Below are positions 6,744-14,420 of a stretch of 64,000 bases of DNA, piece by piece. Each line of letters opens with the position of its first letter. The stretch's first letter is position 1. Source of the stretch: Deltaproteobacteria bacterium HGW-Deltaproteobacteria-2 (GTDB lineage: Bacteria; Desulfobacterota; Syntrophia; Syntrophales; Smithellaceae); assembly GCA_002840505.1 (NCBI GenBank), contig PHBC01000001.1, positions 499,901 through 563,900 of the forward strand, written 5' to 3'. The translations under genes and the position numbers were made by a program. The notes beneath the pieces are model-generated. The model was not told the origin of the DNA, ran no database searches, and saw nothing but the letters and a program-made list of their open reading frames with translations.

Positions 6744-8906
6744 TTATAAACTCTTTTTCTCGAACCGCGCGAGCTGATTGCTCAAAATCTTGAGGAATGC
6801 CTGCTGTAACCTGCCCACGTCCGGTACCGGCAGACCGTTCTTGTCATAATATTCCTTGATAGTTGCTTCCATCTCGTATCCTATCCCCACGCCAATCAGA
6901 GGGATTTGCTTAGACCATTTTCGTACGATGTTGTGTAGCTCCCATTCGGCGCCTGCGTGCGCCGCGCTCGGCACAGGTTTGCCATCGGAAAACACGATGA
7001 GCACCCCTGCCGCGTTGTTTTCCATAAGTTTTCGCTGGAGGCGGCGAGCGGCGGCGTCCACTGCATAACCGTCGTCGTTCCATTGAGCATTGGATGTTTC
7101 CACTTCTTTTAATACGCTCATTATCTTTAATTTTTTCTTCCCGAAGTACTCTTCATCGAATCTTTTAAGTTCGATCAGTTTATCATGGAATGCAAGTATC
7201 TCGAATGGCAAGCCTTTTTTCGAAAAAGCCTCCGCCATAAGGATGGCTGCTTTCAAAGCTTCTATGATATTCCTTCCCCGCATGCTGTTGCTCACGTCGA
7301 TAAGAAGCGAAAACACCACTTCACGTATATCGGGTATTTCCCTGGTTTCAAAGAATTTGCCATGCTCCGTGGGAACTTCCCTCGCCAATCGTTTGGCGTC
7401 AATCCGCTTCCCTCGCTGTCGGCCGCCTTCCCATGCTTCTTCTTCCTGCGGCGGGAAAACCTCGTCCAAGCGTTCGACTAGTATGTTTACGTATTTTTTG
7501 ATCTGATCATAATACTTGTTATACTGGCTGCGTTCTTCTTCCGTCAGGCCGGTCGCACGTTCCCGGAGCCGTTCTTCGGCTTCGCGAGCGGCCTTCGCTA
7601 CTTCTTTTTTGGTCTTGTTGATCTGTTGCGCTCGGTCAGCTTCGCTTTCCTCGTATTCTTTCTCTTGAGCTTCGGCTTTTTTTACGTCCTCGTTGTTCAC
7701 CTTGCGCGGTTTTATTTCAAGAGTGCCGTCTTTTTTCTCTGCCACTTCCACCGACTTCGGCTGAATGTGCCCGACAAATTCGCGTTCTTCTTCGGTAAGC
7801 TTTTCGCGCGCTGCCGTGCGGTATTTCTCTGTTTTCTCCGGAGACAAATCGTCCGACGAACGCTCAAGTTGCCCTTCTTCAGACAACATTCCTTCCTGCG
7901 ACGCGTTTTCCTGTTCTTTCCGGGACGATACTTCTTCTTTTCCGTTTTTCTTTTCTACTGATTCCTGTTGCCCTTCGCCCTGTGTTTGTCCTTCCTGAGA
8001 TTTGCCCCCGCCACTTCTATGTTGCGATATATTTTCAGATTCCGTACGCTGCCGCCTGGCTTCCTCTTCCACGTACCTGTCAATCAGTTCCTTGAAAACC
8101 GGCCATCCTTTCCGCCAGAGGATTTCCCGGAAAGCTTTGCGTCCCTTGCCTTCGTGCAGGTATTCGTCAAGTGCCGCCTGCGTTTCTTCATAGGCCTTCA
8201 GCACTTTCGCATCCTTTATCCTTGCCTTCATTGCCTCGAAGTCAAATCCCTTAATGAACGGTTCCGCGCCTTTCGCCCAACACAACGCGCTGTACTGGAC
8301 AGGAAGCGGTCGCTTTTCAAAATCGTGCGTGAGCGCATCAGCAATATCCTCCTGGAGGTATGCACCAAGGCGCCACTTTGCGGTAGCGGATGTCTGTCCT
8401 TCAAGGGCGTTCGAGCGGCCGTCTTCCCACGCGTCGTAGATCATGAAAAGATCCATTGGCTGATAGCCTTCCATCTTCGCTCCCTCCTGTGCCTCGATAA
8501 CCGACCGATAATCGGAATGCTTCAGACGGCCGACTTCACGGCGAAAAATGCCGAAAATGTAATCTTCGCTCCGATTTAGAAGATCTTTTTCAGAATACGT
8601 CATAATTTCCGGAGCAAGAAGTTTCTCGTCAAATTCTTCCAGGCTTTTTCCGGGATACCTGCGGCGTTCCTCTTCAAATTTTTCGGAAAGTCCCGCCGTC
8701 CATGCCTGCCCAGGCATCAGACGCAAACCGAAATTTTTTGACAATGTTTTAGCGACGAAACGAAGACGATTTTTCAGTTCCTGGATTTCGCGTTGATTAC
8801 GCTTTTGTTGATCGGCTTTTATCTTTTCAGAGACAAACGTTGCGGCCTCAAATGAGGTCTTTTTCGCTTCCGGTTGAAATTCTGTATCAAAGGATACTTT
8901 CTTCAT
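6744..8906 (-). CDS. VWA-domain protein, CobT-like, partner of AAA+ ATPase
   Basis: A 720-residue protein. Residues 1-285 are helical. About 290-480 is a low-complexity charged linker rich in E, K, Q and S. The C-terminal VWA domain has the MIDAS motif D-V-S-N-S (537-541) and a later F-S-D-G. This layout resembles the CobT subunit of cobaltochelatase and VWA partners of MoxR ATPases. No CobN-like chelatase subunit is present, so cobalt insertion is unlikely. It is the first gene of the module, driven by a consensus promoter whose predicted start lies only about 6 nt before the ATG, with no Shine-Dalgarno. Confidence 0.75.
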   Translation of the reverse strand: MKKVSFDTEFQPEAKKTSFEAATFVSEKIKADQQKRNQREIQELKNRLRFVAKTLSKNFGLRLMPGQAWTAGLSEKFEEERRRYPGKSLEEFDEKLLAPEIMTYSEKDLLNRSEDYIFGIFRREVGRLKHSDYRSVIEAQEGAKMEGYQPMDLFMIYDAWEDGRSNALEGQTSATAKWRLGAYLQEDIADALTHDFEKRPLPVQYSALCWAKGAEPFIKGFDFEAMKARIKDAKVLKAYEETQAALDEYLHEGKGRKAFREILWRKGWPVFKELIDRYVEEEARRQRTESENISQHRSGGGKSQEGQTQGEGQQESVEKKNGKEEVSSRKEQENASQEGMLSEEGQLERSSDDLSPEKTEKYRTAAREKLTEEEREFVGHIQPKSVEVAEKKDGTLEIKPRKVNNEDVKKAEAQEKEYEESEADRAQQINKTKKEVAKAAREAEERLRERATGLTEEERSQYNKYYDQIKKYVNILVERLDEVFPPQEEEAWEGGRQRGKRIDAKRLAREVPTEHGKFFETREIPDIREVVFSLLIDVSNSMRGRNIIEALKAAILMAEAFSKKGLPFEILAFHDKLIELKRFDEEYFGKKKLKIMSVLKEVETSNAQWNDDGYAVDAAARRLQRKLMENNAAGVLIVFSDGKPVPSAAHAGAEWELHNIVRKWSKQIPLIGVGIGYEMEATIKEYYDKNGLPVPDVGRLQQAFLKILSNQLARFEKKSL

Positions 8907-8918
8907 GGTGATGGTTTA

Positions 8919-8947
8919 ATTATATAAATTATCAGCATAAAAGTCAA
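8919..8947 (-). promoter_or_regulatory. promoter of the VWA/AAA+ module, near-leaderless
   Basis: Minus strand TTGACT (8947-8942), 17-nt spacer, TATAAT (8924-8919). The start codon lies 12 nt after the -10 box, so the mRNA would begin about 5-7 nt before the ATG. Confidence 0.7.
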
Positions 8948-8952
8948 ATTCC

Positions 8953-8986
8953 GAAGGGATAGCCTCTAACTACAAGCTATCCCTTC
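8953..8986. terminator. hairpin between VWA promoter and decayed epimerase gene
   Basis: A perfect 11-bp stem (8953-8963 with 8976-8986) and 12-nt loop. It follows the decayed gene at 9011-9406 and may end leftward transcripts from the TatT side. The U-tract is poor. Confidence 0.45.
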
Positions 8987-9010
8987 TTAAATTCTTAGAG
9001 TGTTTTATTT

Positions 9011-9406
9011 CTAATAATGACTTATTAAATTTCGATGTTTTGTCCAGAATCCATAACATGTAATGTATCTGTAATGTCTGAATAAATAGCAGCTTTTACG
9101 CGTTCTTGAGTTAACAGGAATAGTACTAGATTCAAAATTGCAATTACAAAAAAACAGAAACGACTCCGTATCATAAAAACATCCTGATATTTCATGAAAG
9201 GCTTTATTGTTATCGTTCCCTCTCAGCAGACTTGCCTCGGTAAGGACGGCAGGATTATCAGGATGAAAACCATACGCAGTGATTGAAGAACAATTCATAA
9301 TCCTCTTCACTCCATACCGGGCGGCAGCAATCAGGACATTCTTCGTTCCATTTTCTTTAAGGACGGTATTGATACCCAATGTCGCATGAAATGGGTGGAA
9401 AGCCAT
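9011..9406 (-). pseudogene. remnant of an NAD-dependent epimerase/dehydratase
   Basis: The first 70 codons read like the middle of an extended SDR protein: N-T-V, then G-T-K-N-V-L-I-A-A-A-R-Y-G-V-K-R, then C-S-S-I-T-A-Y-G. This is the usual region leading to the catalytic Ser strand. After about codon 70 the sequence loses family character, suggesting frameshifts. The Rossmann N-terminus (GxxGxxG) is absent, and the apparent ATG lies in the loop of a hairpin, so the 5' part was deleted. Probably non-functional. Confidence 0.55.
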
Positions 9407-9426
9407 TACAGCTTCCCACCCATTTC
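9388..9426. terminator. long hairpin after the TatT gene
   Basis: Two 16-nt arms (9388-9403, 9411-9426) with one mismatch and a 7-nt loop, 18 nt beyond the TatT stop codon on the minus strand. There is no clear U-tract; it may end or protect the tatP-tatT transcript. Confidence 0.45.
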
Positions 9427-9443
9427 AATAAAAAAACTGCTTT

Positions 9444-10358
9444 TCAAAACCATCTCTCTCTATGTTCCATGTTGTACCGCGCCTTCTGTTTGGCCAACTC
9501 ATTTACCGCGCAAAGCCCGCCACCAAGTTTACAGGAATCCATCTCGATTACGCGGTTATTCAGCTTATCATACATTTCTTCATCCTTGATGAGCGGAGCC
9601 AGATACCTTGCCTTAAACATATCCGCCAATCCAAATTCACCATTTTCGGCTTTGTTGCTGTTAGCAAAAGCTTCCATGGACTCATCTGCGCCGCCACCCA
9701 GACCGCTCCATCCTGGATAAATTGCATAGACGATGCCCATAGCCATCCAGCAGCCTCCCCAGGCATAATTCGGATCGAGCTCGATGGAACGTTTGACCAT
9801 GGCAATCCCGTCCTGAACATCGGTAATCTTTCCCACTCTATCCAATTGCAGTGTGCAACGCTTGGCAATATTAAGAGCACACCAGGTCATAGCCTTCAAA
9901 TCATCCTTGGTCAGGAACTTTACAGCATCAGGAATCTTAACCCCTTCTTCCATCGCTTTACGAAATTTGGAATTATTGGCTTTCAGTGCCCTCATACCGT
10001 AATCCGCTCCGACTTTATAAAGGGATATGGCGTAATCGTTATTTTCGTCCTCTTCAAACAAACCATAAGCGCAATACAAGTAAGAAGTTGTTGCCAGCAG
10101 GTTATAATCTGTCGGCGCCAACTCGGTCAGACCGGTAACCACCAGTAAAGCACCGGGAAGGCCATCTCTTACAAAAGTACCATTTTTTGTCCTTAAAAGT
10201 TTATCCACAAGGTCGTCCACCGACGTATCCAGCGCGGGAACGACGGTCTTCTGTACAGTATGCCGCGTTGCTGTACACCCTGATAAACCCATAGTCAGGA
10301 AAACAATCAAACAGAGGATTGAAATACCCTCGAAAAGCAGTCTAGTCTTTCTTGTCAT
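9444..10358 (-). CDS. tatT: TRAP-transporter-associated TPR lipoprotein TatT
   Basis: A 304-residue lipoprotein. The N-terminal signal ends in the lipobox L-S-G-C (about residues 25-28), so it is likely anchored to a membrane. The body is helical with TPR-like repeats, including an S-I-E-L-D-P-N-Y-A-W segment. It matches the TatT (T component) family, which in Treponema associates with the substrate-binding TatP. Here TatP is encoded directly upstream on the same strand. GGAGG lies 8 nt before the ATG. Family assignment is good; the ligand is unknown. Confidence 0.75.
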   Translation of the reverse strand: MTRKTRLLFEGISILCLIVFLTMGLSGCTATRHTVQKTVVPALDTSVDDLVDKLLRTKNGTFVRDGLPGALLVVTGLTELAPTDYNLLATTSYLYCAYGLFEEDENNDYAISLYKVGADYGMRALKANNSKFRKAMEEGVKIPDAVKFLTKDDLKAMTWCALNIAKRCTLQLDRVGKITDVQDGIAMVKRSIELDPNYAWGGCWMAMGIVYAIYPGWSGLGGGADESMEAFANSNKAENGEFGLADMFKARYLAPLIKDEEMYDKLNNRVIEMDSCKLGGGLCAVNELAKQKARYNMEHRERWF

Positions 10359-10451
10359 TATCCCCGCCTCCGTAAAAATTAATTTTTTTGGAAAATAAGC
10401 TGCATTACACCCTGCGTTTTCTTCTGCAGGACAGATAACTGGGCATCCTGT

Positions 10452-11522
10452 TTATTTTCTATTTTTATTCCTATATTCCGCCAGGATTCCCTTAAGCTCC
10501 GCCAACTCGGCTTTTGTATAGTATCCCTTCTCGGCAAATTCATCCCAAACAGGGAGGAGTCTTTTCTTAAATACATCAATCTCCGCCCGTGTCATCTTGG
10601 TCTCTTTCAAACCGTATTTATACATGGCTTTAAGACATTCTTCATTATCGTCACGAACTCTCTGCCTAAACCCCTTCTCAATTGTTGCCATAAAATTATC
10701 AATAGCAACTTGATGCTCTTTAGGCAATTGGTTCCATGCCATTAACGAAATGATTCCAATTGCCGGCGAATATCGTATGCGAGCGGTATTGACGTATTTC
10801 GCAATAGTATACATCTGAGTGCCTACTATCCAGATAGCCGGGCTGACACTGGCATCGATTACGCCCGTGTGGTATGATGAAGCTATCTCGGGTACGCGAA
10901 CCGGTACAGGACTTGCGCCAATAGCTTTCAGAGATCTTTCTTCCAACAGCCCGTTCCACGTTACGATCTTGACATCCTTGAAATCATCGGGTTTCCTTAT
11001 TTCATGTTTTACGGAATAAATTTGATCGAAATCCTGTTCCGCCAGCAAGAAAAGGTGGTATCCTCTTTTTTCATACCATTGAGAAATTCGCGGTCTTAGC
11101 TTAGCGTAAACATATTCCACTTCCTGATAATTATCAAACATGAACGGGAGTTCTATCAAGGACATCTCCGGACAGGCCATTATCGTTCCCTGTCCGGAAA
11201 ATCCTCCTCCATGTAACTGACCGTTCCGCATTTTGGCTATTATATCCTGGTCATCACCCATCGTACCGCCGTAATACCAATCCAGCTTCACCTCGCCATT
11301 CGTTGCTTTTGTTATTCCGGGTGCAATTATAGTTTTGATTAAAGCCGCCCAGCCTACTCCGTTGGGGGCCAGTGTACCCATTTTTAGAACATACACTGTT
11401 TTACCATTTTTGATTTGTTTAACATTATCTATTGCCCACGCTTCTTGAAATAAAAAAATTGAACAAAAAGAAAAAAGAACTAACACTTTCCACAAGAGCC
11501 GCACAACTTTTCTATCTTTCAT
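10452..11522 (-). CDS. TRAP transporter solute-binding protein (DctP/TatP)
   Basis: A 356-residue periplasmic binding protein. A signal peptide of about 30 residues ends at A-W-A. The mature protein begins with the K-M-G-T-L-A-P-N-G pattern of DctP proteins and contains L-P-F-M-F-D-N and K-I-V-T-W-N-G segments of that family. The ATG at 11522 is chosen over an upstream in-frame start because GGGAGG precedes it and a signal peptide begins there. It would bind organic acids for a TRAP permease, but no DctQ/DctM membrane subunit is in this window. It lies downstream of the acyl-CoA operon, which hints at a carboxylic acid ligand. Confidence 0.85.
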   Translation of the reverse strand: MKDRKVVRLLWKVLVLFSFCSIFLFQEAWAIDNVKQIKNGKTVYVLKMGTLAPNGVGWAALIKTIIAPGITKATNGEVKLDWYYGGTMGDDQDIIAKMRNGQLHGGGFSGQGTIMACPEMSLIELPFMFDNYQEVEYVYAKLRPRISQWYEKRGYHLFLLAEQDFDQIYSVKHEIRKPDDFKDVKIVTWNGLLEERSLKAIGASPVPVRVPEIASSYHTGVIDASVSPAIWIVGTQMYTIAKYVNTARIRYSPAIGIISLMAWNQLPKEHQVAIDNFMATIEKGFRQRVRDDNEECLKAMYKYGLKETKMTRAEIDVFKKRLLPVWDEFAEKGYYTKAELAELKGILAEYRNKNRK

Positions 11523-11727
11523 AAAAAATTCCTCCCTGAAATATTTATGATGTAATGCGTAGCCTAAATTACCGAGCAAACACAAAAAGAAACAAACCGT
11601 TTTAATTAAAGAATATTTCCCCCTTTCAACAAATTCTCATACTAAACACCCTCCTCTCATCGCGTGCAAAGCTCACTTCGAGTTGACGGAAAAATCCGGC
11701 GGCGATACGGATTCTTTTCGTTAACTT

Positions 11728-12861
11728 TTATGCTATTATTTCACGTATGAGCGCCAATTTCTTAAGCGGGACCAAGCCAAGGAGCGCCTGAACCTGTCTG
11801 GCATCACGGTAGCGTTTTTCCTGCCCATAGTCCTTCATGTACCCGTTGCCACCCAGCAGTTGGACACCGTCGGTGACAACCTCGCACGCCAGATCATGGA
11901 CATGCAATGTGGACGCGATGCTTATCTGTCCCCAGTCTTTAAGATTCTCATCGATAGCCTTGCAGGTCTGAGTCACACAGAGTTCAGCAGCTTTTGATTT
12001 GATCGCCATGTTAGCCAGGAGCATCCTTACTTCCGACCAGTTGATGACGGGTCTGCCGCCTTGTTCCCGCTCCTTCATGTAATCGATGGCTTCCTTGAGA
12101 GATCCTCTCATGATACCGGCATTGATGGCCGCGGCAGCCACGTGCATGATTGTGGATGCAGCTTCGAAATACTTTCCACCTTCACCTTCCCCGCCGATGA
12201 TCTGAGCACTTGCTCCGTTTAGTGTAATGTCTATAATTGGGCAAGCATGGAGTCCAAGACTGAAGATAGGCCGGCTTTTTCTAACTGCCTTATCATTCAG
12301 ATCTACAAGGAAGAATGAATAGCTCTTACCGCCGGCAGTTCTGGCCGGTACGATAGCCCATTTCGAAAAATTGCCCAGAACAAGATAGTCGAGCTTCCCG
12401 GTAAGTGTATAACCCGTACCGGAAGACGAAGCCTGCGGTAAAGCGGCTGCCTGACCGGGATCGGTGAAAGACGGAAAGGCGACGAGATATTCCCGTGCAT
12501 TCGTCACGACAGGGTATATCTTTTTAGCTATCTCATCTGAACCGGCATTCAGAATGATCTGCTGGGACATTGCGCTTGTGAAGATAATCAGGGAGTAGGA
12601 CGCATCCACCTCGGCGACATGGCCGAGCATCATACACATTGTACTGATCCCCTGTCCGATACCGGCGTACTTCTCGGGCAGCATGATACCAAGAAATCCA
12701 AGATTATAGATATTATGGAATACATTCTCGATGAGTTCAGTATCGAGCTTGCCGAAGGGGTATCGGTCATGCTCCTCCACATGCGGTTTGAGTTCGTCTT
12801 TGGAAAATTTTGTTATGAGTTCTTCAAATGGTTTCAGGTCTTTGTTTAATGCAGTCAGCAT
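11728..12861 (-). CDS. acyl-CoA dehydrogenase (short form)
   Basis: A 377-residue flavoprotein of the acyl-CoA dehydrogenase family, oxidising an acyl-CoA to the enoyl-CoA. Seen: the N-terminal helical domain with L-P-E-K-Y-A-G-I-G-Q-G, and the C-terminal Q-L-L-G-G-N-G-Y-M-K-D-Y segment with R-D-A-R-Q, typical of the family's end. AAAGGAGG precedes the ATG and overlaps the stop of the upstream dehydrogenase gene, so the two are co-translated. The pair may form a heteromer or act on successive substrates. The substrate cannot be read from sequence. Confidence 0.88.
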   Translation of the reverse strand: MLTALNKDLKPFEELITKFSKDELKPHVEEHDRYPFGKLDTELIENVFHNIYNLGFLGIMLPEKYAGIGQGISTMCMMLGHVAEVDASYSLIIFTSAMSQQIILNAGSDEIAKKIYPVVTNAREYLVAFPSFTDPGQAAALPQASSSGTGYTLTGKLDYLVLGNFSKWAIVPARTAGGKSYSFFLVDLNDKAVRKSRPIFSLGLHACPIIDITLNGASAQIIGGEGEGGKYFEAASTIMHVAAAAINAGIMRGSLKEAIDYMKEREQGGRPVINWSEVRMLLANMAIKSKAAELCVTQTCKAIDENLKDWGQISIASTLHVHDLACEVVTDGVQLLGGNGYMKDYGQEKRYRDARQVQALLGLVPLKKLALIREIIA

Positions 12862-12873
12862 GGTGTCCTCCTT

Positions 12874-14379
12874 TTATTCTTCAAAGAATGTTGCCTTGGG
12901 ACAGGCAGGGGCAATGATGGATTTGAACAGATTGATCCGGTTGAGCTGGTTGGTGCCCTCATAGATCTGGAGAAGTTTGGCGTCTCGCAGGATCTTCTCT
13001 GCGCCGTTGTCCTGCCTGAGGCCGGCCTTGCCCATGAGTTCGAGGGCCATTTGGCAGTTCCTCACCCCTAAATCCGTGCAGGAAAACTTGGCCATCGAAG
13101 CCAGTCCTGTAGTCAAGTGCTGGTCCTCCGGCTTCTGCCAGTCCAGGTACCACTTGCTCATCAGCCATGTCCCGATCGATTTGTTGAGCAGGGAAGCAAT
13201 GATTGTGTTGAAAAACCACAGCGGCATATACTTCAGATAGTAGTACATGGGTTTCATCTGAAGAAGGTTGTACGGACCACGATGCTGATTGGCATAATTT
13301 GCCTCCTGATAGGCGAGCCTGCCTAGTCTGACATTGGCATACATTTCGGCCAGCCGACATTGCACCCATTCGTATGTAACCATCGACTTGCCGTCGATTT
13401 CGGTTTCATTTGCATACTTGAGAGCGGCATTGAAGGCCCCTCGCGCAGCCCCGATGCCAAACGCGCCAACTGCGGCACGGGAGATAGAAAAGACATAGTC
13501 GATATGACGCATGTTCATGTCGCGGGGGGAATGATCTGTAAAGGATTTAAGAGATTCAGGATAAGTCAGCACATACTCATCTGGCACGAAGCAGTCTTCG
13601 AAGTTGAGCACGCTGGCCGGACAGATTCTCTGACCCATCTTGTTCTCGTGTCGACCAAAGGAAAATCCTTTCATGCCGGTTTTAACCACCATGGAAACCT
13701 TGGTATCGGCGCCTTTTTTCAGGTCTCCATAGGCATAGAGGACGGTCCATTTCGAAAGATGTCCCATGGAAATGAAAATCTTGCTGCCGTTGACGATGTA
13801 GCCGCTCTTGACTTTCTTGGCATGACAGCCCAGCCTGCCGACAGCTTCCAGCTCTACCTCTTCCACGTCGGTACCGGCGTTGGGTTCGGTAATGGAAAAA
13901 GAAATAAGGCATGGTTCGCCGGTTTTTTCACCATCAACAACTTCACTTAGAACTTTCTTTGTTACTTTAGCATTGCAAGACATCATGAGTCCTGTCATAC
14001 CGAGATAATGCACGCCGATCACATTGGCGATACCAAGGCAAACCGATCCGATCTCCTCCAGGAAATATGAGATGGATGGCATGTTGTAGCCCTTCCCGCC
14101 GAAGAGCTTTGGTATCCACAAAGTATAGAAGCCCCATTCGTTGGCCTTTTTTACCAGTTCCACGGGGAAGTAATCCGGGTCTTCATGGGTCTTGCGATCT
14201 AGTTCGAGGCATAAAGGCCTGGCAACCTCGTCATTGAACTTACGTGCGAGTGCGATCAGTTCTTCTGTTTCCTTAATCATGGCCCTGGGCATCCGCGGCG
14301 CATAATACATGGAAAGGGTCTCGTCCTCGAAACGCGGGAACCGTGATATGAATGACTTTACATCCGATCTTTCCAACAT
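12874..14379 (-). CDS. acyl-CoA dehydrogenase (long form)
   Basis: A 501-residue acyl-CoA dehydrogenase, longer than the usual ~380. Seen: L-F-G-G-K-G-Y in the N-terminal domain, an F-S-I-T-E-P-N-A-G-T-D segment in the middle beta domain (FAD/substrate contact), a C-terminal helical domain with an insertion around residues 340-420, and I-Y-E-G-T-N-Q near the end. AAGGAGG lies 4 nt before the ATG. It lies 41 nt after the fused oxidoreductase gene and 12 nt before the short dehydrogenase. Electrons could pass to the upstream Fe-S/flavin fusion protein; this is inferred from the neighbourhood. Confidence 0.88.
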   Translation of the reverse strand: MLERSDVKSFISRFPRFEDETLSMYYAPRMPRAMIKETEELIALARKFNDEVARPLCLELDRKTHEDPDYFPVELVKKANEWGFYTLWIPKLFGGKGYNMPSISYFLEEIGSVCLGIANVIGVHYLGMTGLMMSCNAKVTKKVLSEVVDGEKTGEPCLISFSITEPNAGTDVEEVELEAVGRLGCHAKKVKSGYIVNGSKIFISMGHLSKWTVLYAYGDLKKGADTKVSMVVKTGMKGFSFGRHENKMGQRICPASVLNFEDCFVPDEYVLTYPESLKSFTDHSPRDMNMRHIDYVFSISRAAVGAFGIGAARGAFNAALKYANETEIDGKSMVTYEWVQCRLAEMYANVRLGRLAYQEANYANQHRGPYNLLQMKPMYYYLKYMPLWFFNTIIASLLNKSIGTWLMSKWYLDWQKPEDQHLTTGLASMAKFSCTDLGVRNCQMALELMGKAGLRQDNGAEKILRDAKLLQIYEGTNQLNRINLFKSIIAPACPKATFFEE

Positions 14380-14420
14380 AAATCCTCCTTATTGTTTTGA
14401 GAAATTCAATAATTCCTGTA

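Noticed and set aside
4131-8906. Cobaltochelatase CobS/CobT
   Set aside because: The ATPase and VWA protein resemble these subunits, but no CobN-like catalytic subunit or cobalamin gene is nearby, and the intervening gene is foreign to cob operons.
11600-11660. Tiny leader peptide (M-R-I-C) after AGGAGG upstream of the TatP gene
   Set aside because: A four-codon frame with a good ribosome site is visible on the minus strand, but there is no repeated regulatory codon or attenuator pair to support a leader.
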